From the NCBI GenBank assembly GCA_012932295.1, contig JAAONU010000002.1, positions 20,181,770 through 20,245,769 on the forward strand: a DNA stretch of 64,000 bases, read 5' to 3'. The stretch comes from Cyclina sinensis. Lineage: Eukaryota; Mollusca; Bivalvia; Venerida; Veneridae. The position numbers and the translations under genes are program-made. Positions 55,822-64,000 of this stretch are shown here, in pieces. Each line of letters opens with the position of its first letter. Within the stretch, counting starts at the first letter, position 1. The notes below the pieces were generated by a model. It saw nothing but the letters and a program-made list of their open reading frames with translations, had not been told where the DNA came from and ran no database searches.

Positions 55822-58800
55822 ACAAGAAAGCCATGATGGCCCTGGATCGCTCAACTGAGTACTTTGCTTGAGGATCTACTTAAACAAACATCAGATGCAA
55901 CATTACATTTTCTAACTGAAGATATTCAAAGATCTCATATTATATACCAAACAAGAGGGCCATGATGGCCGTATATCGTCACTGAATATGACTGCTTTTA
56001 ACAAAGTTGCAATGGACCTGGTAAATTGACCCCAGATGACCCATATTCGAACTCGACCTAGAAATTATTGAAACAATCTTTCTGACAAATTTCAAGGTTA
56101 TTTGGACTGAAAGTGTAGCCTCTAGAGTGTTAACAAGGTTTTTCCATATTTGGGCTCTGTGACCTCGTTTTTGACCAAAGATGATCCATATCCAAACCTG
56201 AGCTAGAAATCATCAAAACAACCTTTCTGACAAATTTCCAGGACATTTGGACTGAAAATGTAGCCTCTAGATTGTTTACAAAGTTTTTCGATATTTAGAC
56301 TCTGTGACCTAGCTTTTTAATCCAGATGACCCATTCAAAGTTGAGCTGGAAATCATAGAAGCAACTTTTCTCACAAATTTTCAGGTTATTTGGAATTACA
56401 TTCTTAACTCTAGAGTGTTAACAAGGTTTTTCCATATTTGGGTTCTGTGACCTAGTTTTTGACCAAAGATGACTCATATTGGTACTTGAGCTAGAAATCA
56501 TCAAAACAACCTGTCTGACAAATTTCCAGGATATTTAGACTGAAAATGTAACCTCTAGAGTGTTAAAATGGTTTTAATATTTTAGGGCTCTGTGACCTAG
56601 TTTTTGATCCAAGATGACCCATATCCTAATCTGGGCTAGAAATCATCGAAACAACCTTCATGACAAATTTCAAGGACATTTGGACCGAAAATGTTACCTC
56701 AACGCATATTAACAAGGTTTTTCCATATTTGGGGTCTGTGACCTAGTTTTTGACCCAAGATGACCTTTATTCAAAGCTGAGCTAGAAATCATTAAAACAT
56801 CCTTTCTGACAAATTTCGAGAATATTTGGACTGAAAAGTAGCTTCTAGAGTGTTAACAAGTTTTTTTTCTATTTTTGGGCTCTGTGACCTAGTTTTTGAT
56901 TTCAGATGACCCATATTCAAATTTAACATGGACATCATTGAAACAACCTTTCCGAAAGATTCAAGGTTATTTGGACTGAAAATGTTACCTCTCGAGTGTT
57001 AACAAGGTTTTTCCAAATTTGGGCTCTGTGACCTAGTTTTTGATCCTAGATGACCCAATTTTGAACTTGAGCTAAAAATCATCAAAACAACCTTTCTGAC
57101 AAATTTCTGGGATGTTTTGACTGAAAATGTAACCTCTAGAGTGATAACAAGGTTTTTCAATTTTTGGGTTCTGTGACCTAGTTTTTGAACCCAGAAGACC
57201 CATATTCGAACCTGAGCTAGAAATCATAGAAACAACCTGTCTGACAAATTTCCAGATTATTTGGACTGAAAATGTTACTTCTTCTACAAGAAGATTTTCA
57301 AAGATTTCACTATATAAGCCTATGTAAAACCAATGACCCCGGGGTGGAGCCAAATTTGATCCCAGGGGTATAATTTGAACAAACTTGGTAGAGGTCCAAT
57401 AGACAATGCTACATACCAAATCTTAAGGCTCATGGCTTTGTGGTTTCAGACAAGAAGGTTTTTGAAGTTTTTCCTATATAACTCTATGTAAAACAAGTTA
57501 CCCCTGGGGCGGGGCCATTTTTGACCCAGAGGCCATGATTTGAACAAACTTGATAGAGGTCCACTAGACAATGCTGCACACCAAAAATCTTAGCTCTATG
57601 CCTTACAGTTTCTGACAAGAAGATTTTTTAAAATTTTTCCTATATAACTCTATGTAAAACAAGTTACCCCTGGGGCAGGGCCATTTTTGACCCCAGGATC
57701 ATAATTTGAACAAACTTTGTAGAGGTCCACTAGATGATGCTTTATACCAAATATCAAAGCTCCAATCCTTGTGGTTTCTGACAAGAAAATTTTTAAAGAT
57801 CCAACTTTTAAAATCTGTTTTTAGCTCCTGTGACCCAGAAATGCAATGAACCGGAACCATTTGAACAAACTTGGTAGAGCTTCATACAAGGAACATTCTA
57901 GGCAAGTTTCATTAAATTTTGCCCTTTGGTTTCAGAGGAGATGTCATTTGAATAATCTGTGGACGACGGACGGACGGACACCAGACAATCAAGGATCCTA
58001 AAAGCTCACATGAGCATGCTCAGGTGAGCTAAAACATCCATAAGGGCAGAGGCAATTTCGTGATAACAGCTTATGAGGAGATGTCATCTGAAGCCATATT
58101 TTTTAAGAAAACCTGTTTTTAGCTCCGGTGGCCATTTTGATCAATGAAGCAGAACTGTTTTAGCAATTTTAAAGCTGGGGTATGTAAGGAACAATTCCGT
58201 GAAATTTGATGGAAAATAACCTTGCCATTGAGGAGTAGATGCTGTTTGATTTCTTTTCTACTTTTAGCTTGTGCAGCTCTTATGTGCAGTGGAGTGGAAC
58301 GGTTTGAGCAATTTTAGAAAAGGGCATTATAAGGAACATTTCTGTCAAATTTGGTTTAACATGGCCAAGCAGTTTTGGAGGAGATGTCATTTCAAGCAAA
58401 ATATTGACAAAAATCTATTTTTAGCCCTGGTGGCCATTTTGTTCAATGGAGCAGAACTGTTTTAGCAATTTTAAAAGAGGGCTTTGTAAAGAACATTTCG
58501 GCGAAATTTGGTGGAAAATCTTCAAACCGTTTAGGAGGAGATGTTGTTTGAATTTTTTTCTATTTTCAGCTTTTGCAGCCCTTATGTGCAATTGAGCGGA
58601 ACCGTTTGAGCAATTTTAGAAAAGGGCATTATAAGGAACATTTCTGTAAAGTCTGGTTTAAAATGGCCAATTAGTTTAGAAGGAGATGTCATTTGAAGCC
58701 AAATATTGACAAAACTCTATTTTTAGCTCTGGCGGCCATTTTGATCAATGGAGCGGAACCGTTTAAGCAATTTTAATAGAGGGCTATGTAAAGAACATTT

Positions 58801-58868
58801 CTGTGAAATTTGGTGGAAAATCTCCCAACTGTTTCGGAGGAGATGTTGTTTGAATTTTTTTCTATTTT
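55822..58868 (+). mobile_element. C-type HLE hosting a B-A HLE, 3' end lost
   Basis: Its own parts are 55822-55950 and 58032-58868. The 5' module ends TCATATTATATACC and, after the nested element, resumes AAACATCCATAAGGGCAGAG, i.e. the same target position as in 25862-29714. The C array stops at TTTCTATTTTTA and is joined to TGGGGGGAGACATAA, the tail of a G-type hairpin (58869-58886). Confidence 0.75.
55951..58031 (+). mobile_element. HLE, chimeric B-A core, nested
   Basis: It has a 5' hairpin with one change, B units, the switch GTTACTTCTTCTACAAG near 57275, then A units and the CACATGAGCATGCTCAGG end at 58031. It is the fourth B-A copy and, like 25989-28709, sits at the 5'-module boundary of a C element. 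Confidence 0.86.
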
Positions 58869-58997
58869 TAATGGGGGGAGACATAACAATACACTGGATC
58901 GCTCACCTGAGTACTTTGCCTGAGGGTCTACTGTTAAGCAAACATCAGATGCAACATTACATTTTTTAATTGAAGATATTCAAAAATCTTATAAAAA

Positions 58998-60674
58998 ACA
59001 AGGGGGCCATTGGCCCCAAAGCACTCACCTGAAGACAGACTGTTATTTGTGTTTCATGTTAAATATCTAAGCTCTAGCATTCTTAGTTTCAGAGATCACT
59101 TTTTTTTATATGTATATAAAGAAAACCCATGACCCCAAGGGCAGGGCCAATTTTGACCCTAGGGCCACACTAGAAACAATGTCTGTAAAGGTCCACAATG
59201 TTTCATGCCAAATGTCTATGCTCTAGCCTTTGGAGCTTCAAAGGATAATTTTCTTTTAAGTTTTTACTATAATGCAAACTAGAGCTATCAGTAAATGTGA
59301 TTAATACCCCAAAACACCGCTACAGAACAGAGGCAGTTATCAATTTAGTAACAGAATACTTCGTAAAAAAAATGAAAAAGAGTTATGGTTGTGGGCAATT
59401 AAAGATAGTTGTGGTTCTTGTACATTGCATTTCCTCTCATTGCGCCATTGTATGAAGTTGCATTCAAATCCAAAAAAATAGTTTTCAAGTTGTTCTCCAA
59501 AAAAACTAACAATGGGCAATAACTGTGCAAACAGTGAAGACAGAGTTATAGCTCTTGTACATTGCACATCCACTCAATGTGCTTGACCATTGTATGAAGT
59601 TGCATTGAATTCCAACCATGAGTTTCCAAATTATATTCTGGAAAAGGAAATCCAAGGAAGAGCAATAACTCTGCGAAAAGTGAAGATGGAGTTATAGCTC
59701 TTATACAATGCACTTGTATGAAGTTGCACTGAATTCCAACCAGTAGTTTTCAAGTTATCCTCCATACAAAGGAAAACCAACAAAGGGCAATAACTCTGCA
59801 AATAGCGAACATGGAGTAATGATTCTTTGACACTGCGCTTCCTCTCATTGTGTTTGACCATTTTAAGATGTTGCATTGAATTCCAACCAGTAGTTTTCAA
59901 GTTATTCTCTGAACAAGGAAAATCAATTAAGGGCAATAACTCTGAAAATAGAGAAGATGGAGTTATGTTTCTCAGACACTGCACTTCCTATCATTGTGCT
60001 TGACCATTGTATGAAGTTGCATTGAATTCCAATCGGTAGCTTTCAAGTTATGCTCCGGAGAAGGTAAACCCCGACCGACCAACCACCGGGTGACTCCTAT
60101 ATACCCCCCCAAACTTCGTTTTGGGGGTATAATAATGAATATCTATGACCCCCGTGCAGGCCCAATTTTTACCCTGGATATAATTTGTACAAACTTGGGA
60201 CAGGTTCACCAGCCAATATTTCATGCCAAATAATTGTGCTTAAGGCTTTGTCATTTCAGAGGAGAAGATTTTTTAAGTTTTTACTTTATACATATAAGGA
60301 AAACCTATGACCCCTGGGGCAGGGCCAATTTTGGAACTAGGGGCATAATTTGAACAACTTTGGTAGAGGACCTATAGATGATGTCATATACCAAATATCA
60401 AAGCTCTTGGCCTTGTACTTTCTGACAGGAAGATTTTTTTAATTTGCATTTTTGAAACTTCTTTTTTGGCCTTGTGACCTACTTATGCAACAGACCAGAA
60501 CCATTTAAACAACTTTGAAGGGGACCACCCAAGGATCATTCCTGTGTAGTTTGGTTAATGTGCAGTCATTGGTTTCAGAGGAAATTTATGAAATTGTTGA
60601 CGACGGACGACGCACGACGCCGGACACGGGGATCAAAAAAGCTCACCATGAGCACGTTATGCTCATGTGAGCTA
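58998..60674 (+). mobile_element. HLE, A-variant core, hosts an I element
   Basis: The 5' end is ACAAGGGGGCCATTGGCCCC (a shorter hairpin), then AAAGCACTCACCTGAAGAC. A-variant units follow (TTTCATGTTAAATATCTAAG) and the 3' end is ACGTTATGCTCATGTGAGCTA. An I-family element (59278-60131) is inserted. It is the same sub-family as 631-1462. Confidence 0.75.
59278..60131 (+). mobile_element. I-family HLE
   Basis: The left end is ACTAGAGCTATC. About five units contain AGGGCAATAACTCTG, GAGTTATAGCTCTT, CATTGTATGAAGTTGCATTG and CAGTAGTTTTCAAGTTAT. The 3' end is ACCCCGACCGACCAACC and a hairpin ATACCCCCC...GGGGGTATA. Minus-strand open frames through it are repeat translation. The ends follow the ACTAGA / hairpin-plus-TATAA plan of G elements. 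Confidence 0.7.
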
Positions 60675-60675
60675 A

Positions 60676-62267
60676 ACAAGAGGGCCATCATGGCCCTAAA
60701 TCGCTCACCTGAGTATTTTGGCTGTAGGTTTGCAGTTAAGCAGTATTTCATGTTTTAATTGAAAATATGTAAGTAATGTAAATATAAATATGTAAATATG
60801 TAAAATATCAGTCAATAAATAAAGGCTCTATGACAGAAAGTAGAAATATCGATCATAAGCTATGGTGACTTTGACCTTGACCCAGTGACCTAAAACCCTA
60901 CCCATAGGTAGAGGTCCATGCGAGCATCCTATATACCGAATATCAAAGATATTGATCTTTAAATGAAGGCTCTATGAGGTAAGTATATAAACCTATTTTT
61001 AGCCTCCGTGACCTTTAACCTAATCTAATAATTCGAAAAAGCTTGATAAAGCTTGATTCATACCAAATCTTAGATCTCAGGGCCTTGCGGTTTCAGACAA
61101 GAAGTTTTACTATATAAGCCTATATAAAATCAAATGACCCCTGGGTAGGGGCCAAATTTGACCCTAGAGGCATTATTTGAACAAACTTGGTAGAGGTCCA
61201 CACAACAATGCTACGTACCAAATCTTAAGGCTCAGGTCCTTGTAGTTTCAGACAAGAAGATTTTTAAAGTTTCACTATATAAGCCTATGTAAAATCCATT
61301 GACCCCCGGGGCAGGGCCAAATTTGACCAAAGGTGTATAATTTGAACAAACTTGGTAGAGGTCCACAAGACAATGCTACATACCAAATGTTAAGGCTCAG
61401 GTCCTTGTGGTTTCAGACAAGAAGATTTTCAAAGATTAACCTATGAAATAAGTTGACCCCTGGGGCAGGGCCAAATTTGACCCCAGGTGTATAATTTGAA
61501 GAAACTTGGTAAAGGTCCACAAGACAAATGCTACATACCAAATCTTAGATCTCGGGGCCTTGTGGTTTCAGACAAGAAGATTTTTAAAGTTTTACTATAT
61601 AAGCCTATGTAAAATCCATTGACCCCCGACTAGGGGCCAAATTTGACCCCAGGGGCATGATTTGAACAAAATTGGTAGAGGTCCACACGACAATGCATCA
61701 TACCAAATCTTAAGGCTCAGGGCCTTGTGGTTTCAGACAAGAAGATTTTTAAAGTTTCAATATGTTAAATAAGTTGACCCCTGGGACGGGGCCAAATTTG
61801 ATCCCCGGGTCATAATTTGAACAAACTTGTTAAAGTGTTCACAAGACAATGCAACATATCAAATCTTAAGGCTCAGGGCCTTGTGGTTTCAGACAACAAG
61901 ATTTTTAAAGTTTCACTATATAAGCCTATGTAAAATCCATTGACCCCAGGGGCATAATTTGAACAAACTTGATAGAGGTCCACTAGACAATGTTACATAC
62001 CAAATCTTAAGGCTCAGAGCCTTGTGGTTTCAGACAAGAAGATTTTTGAAGTTTTTCCTTTAAGTTGCCATAGAAACCAGAGTTCTTGATGGAATTGAAT
62101 TCTTTGAACAACTTTGGTAGAGTTTCATGCAAGGAACATCCAGGCAAGTTTCACCAAATTTGGCCCAGAGGTTTCAGAGGAGATGTCGTTTGAATGAAAT
62201 TGTTGACTGACGATGGACAAAGACCGGTCACAATAGCCCACCATGAGCCAAAGGGTCAGGTGAGCTA
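60676..62267 (+). mobile_element. HLE, A-core, full length
   Basis: It runs from ACAAGAGGGCC with hairpin, module GAGTATTTTGGCTGTAGG, through seven A units and the GTTGCCATAGAAACCAGAG terminal unit to GGGTCAGGTGAGCTA. Directly follows the 3' end of the preceding HLE with one base between. It is the complete counterpart of 1733-3010. Confidence 0.86.
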
Positions 62268-64000
62268 AAAATCCATGAGGCAGAGGCAATTTCGTGATAA
62301 CAGCTTGAACCCATATATTGAAGAAAACCTATTTTTAGCTCCAGTGGCCATTTTGTTCAATGGAGACGAACCGTTTAAGCAATTTTAAAGCAGGGGTATG
62401 TAAGGAACATTTTCTGGAAATTTGATGAAAAATTACCTTGCCATTGAGGAGGAGATGCTGTTTGATTTCTTTTCTTTTTTTAGCTTTTGCAGCCTTTGTG
62501 TGCAATGGAGCAGAATGGTTTGAGCAATTCTAGAAAAGTGAATTATAAGGAACGTTTCTGTCAAATTTGGTTTAAAATGGCCAAGTGGTTTTGGAGGAGA
62601 TGTCATTTGCAGCAAAATATTGACAAAAATCTATTTTTAGCTCTGGTTGCCATTTTTATCAATGGAGCAGAACCATTTTAGCAATTTTAATAGAGGGTTA
62701 TGTAAGGAACATTTCTGTAAAAATTGGTGGAAAATCTCCCAACCGTTTAGGAGGAGATGCTGTTTGAATTTTTTTCTTTTTTTCGCTTTTGCAGCCCTTA
62801 TGTGCAGTGTAGGGGAACAGTTTGAGCAATTTTAAAAAAGGGCATTATAAAGAACATTTCTGTAAAGTCTGGTTTAAAATGGCCAAGTGGTTTTGGAGGA
62901 GATGTCATTTTAAGCAAAATATTGATCAAAATCTATTTTTAGCTCTAGTGGCCATTTTGTTCAATGACGCTGAACCATTTTAGCAATTTTAAAAGAGGGC
63001 TATGTAAGGAACATTTCTCTGAAATTTGGTGGGAAATCACCCAGCCGTTTAGGAGATGTTGATATAAATTTTTTTTCTATTTTTAGCTTTTGCAGCCTTT
63101 TTGTGCAATGGAGCAGAACGGTTTGAGCAATTTTACAAAAGGCCATTATAAGGAACATTTCTGTTAAATTTGATTTAAAATGGCCAATAGGTTATGGAGG
63201 AGATGTCATTTGAAGCCAAATATTGAGGAAAATTTATTTTTAGCTCTAGCAGCCATTTTGTTCAATGGCGCTGAACCATTTTAACCATTTTTAAAAGAGG
63301 ACTATGTAAGGAACATTTCTGTGAAAACTGATGGAAAATCACCCATCCGTTCAGGAGGAGATGTTGTCTTAATTTTTTAATTTTTTTTTTTAGCTTAAGA
63401 AGCCCTAATATGCAATGGAGCAGAATGGTTTGAACAATTTTAGAAAAGGGCATTATAAGGAACATTTCTGTCAAATTTGATTTAAAATGACCAAGTGGTT
63501 TTGGAGGAGATGTCATCTGAAGCCAAATATTGACAAAAATCTATTTTTAGCTCTGGTAGCCATTTTGTTCAAAGGAGCTGAACCATTTTAGCAATTTTAA
63601 AAGAAGTTTTGTAAGGAACATTTCTGTGAAATTTGCTGGAAAATCACCCATCCGTTCAGGAGGAGATGTTGTTTTAATTTTTTTCTATTTTTAGCTTTAG
63701 AAGCCCTTATGTGCAATGGAGTGGAACGGTTTTGGCAATTTTAGAAAAGGGCATTATAAGGAACATTTTTTGTCAAATCTGATCTAAAATGGCCAATAGG
63801 TTTTGAAGGAGATGTCATTTAAAGCCTAATATTGAGGAAAATCTATTTTTAGCTCTGGTTGCCATTTTGTTCAATGGTGTGGAACCATTTTAGCAATTTT
63901 AAAAGAGGGCTATGTAAGGAACATTTCTCTGAAATTTGGTGGAAAATCACCTAGCCATTCAGGAGATGTTGTTTTAATTTTCTTTTCTATTTTTAGTTTT

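Larger units (their letters stand above)
58891..64000 (+). mobile_element. C-type HLE split by two HLEs
   Basis: Own sequence is 58891-58997 and 62268-64000. The left part lacks the first hairpin (starts ACTGGATCGCTCACCTGAG) and ends AAAATCTTATAAA; the right part resumes AAAATCCATGAGGCAGAGG, restoring the C-type order. The right part holds at least five and a half 302-bp C dimers and runs off the window. Two HLEs (58998-60674 and 60676-62267) fill the site back to back. Confidence 0.75.

Overview
The window is a piece of an animal genome, most likely a bivalve mollusc. I infer this from the dense nested families of short tandem-repeat elements that begin ACAAGAG, carry GACGGAC microsatellites and end in a hairpin plus GAGCTAA. 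They resemble the non-autonomous Helentron/pearl-type elements described from clams and oysters. The identification rests on recognised patterns, not on a database search.

Only one host gene can be supported. Three exons on the minus strand (52255-52371, 24752-24815, 9473-9588) encode, in that order and with matching splice phases, about 99 contiguous residues of a salt-inducible kinase (SIK2/SIK3-like) catalytic domain, from the VAIK lysine to HRDLK. The two introns between them are 27.4 kb and 15.2 kb. I found neither the exon with the glycine-rich loop (expected to the right) nor the exon after HRDLK (expected to the left), so the gene extends beyond both ends of the window.

Nearly everything else is transposable-element DNA. 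I use HLE for Helentron-like element, and letters for tandem cores: A (about 166 bp, GACCCCTGGGGCGGGGCC), B (about 145 bp, GACCTAGTTTTTGACCCC), C (302-bp dimer, GCAGCCCTTATGTGCAATGG), D (about 150 bp, TGACCTTGA-rich), E (about 145 bp), F (about 146 bp), G (157 bp), plus minor families I, J and K. Layout: 1-4619, A-type elements, a tRNA-like head and a K array; 4620-9309, a four-deep nest; 9310-9970, exon 3 and intron; 9971-14592, B and B-A elements; 14593-19090, D arrays; 19090-22815, a decayed endonuclease gene and an F array; 22816-25646, A-type elements around exon 2; 25647-31788, nested C and B-A elements, then an A-type element; 31789-34664, a B-A element; 34665-51900, one D element inflated by six insertions; 51901-53290, K remnant, exon 1 and a SINE inside a SINE; 53291-64000, D, B, C and A elements.

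Other mobile DNA includes two TA-flanked MITE copies in opposite orientation, a 3.1-kb element with TTAA duplications, a 1.1-kb element with a 10-bp target duplication, and a 0.2-kb TIR insert carrying CCAAT and CACGTG motifs. Every HLE whose orientation I can read lies the same way round, antisense to the kinase gene. The HLEs carry acceptor-like TTTTTCTATTTTTAG tracts and a donor-like CAG|GTGAGC in that antisense orientation, which suggests selection against sense insertions. No CRISPR, rRNA or intact tRNA gene, or intact transposase or polymerase gene, was seen. HLE ends are given as ACAAG...GAGCTA and are certain to about 1 base because of microhomology; '+' for an HLE means that orientation as displayed.
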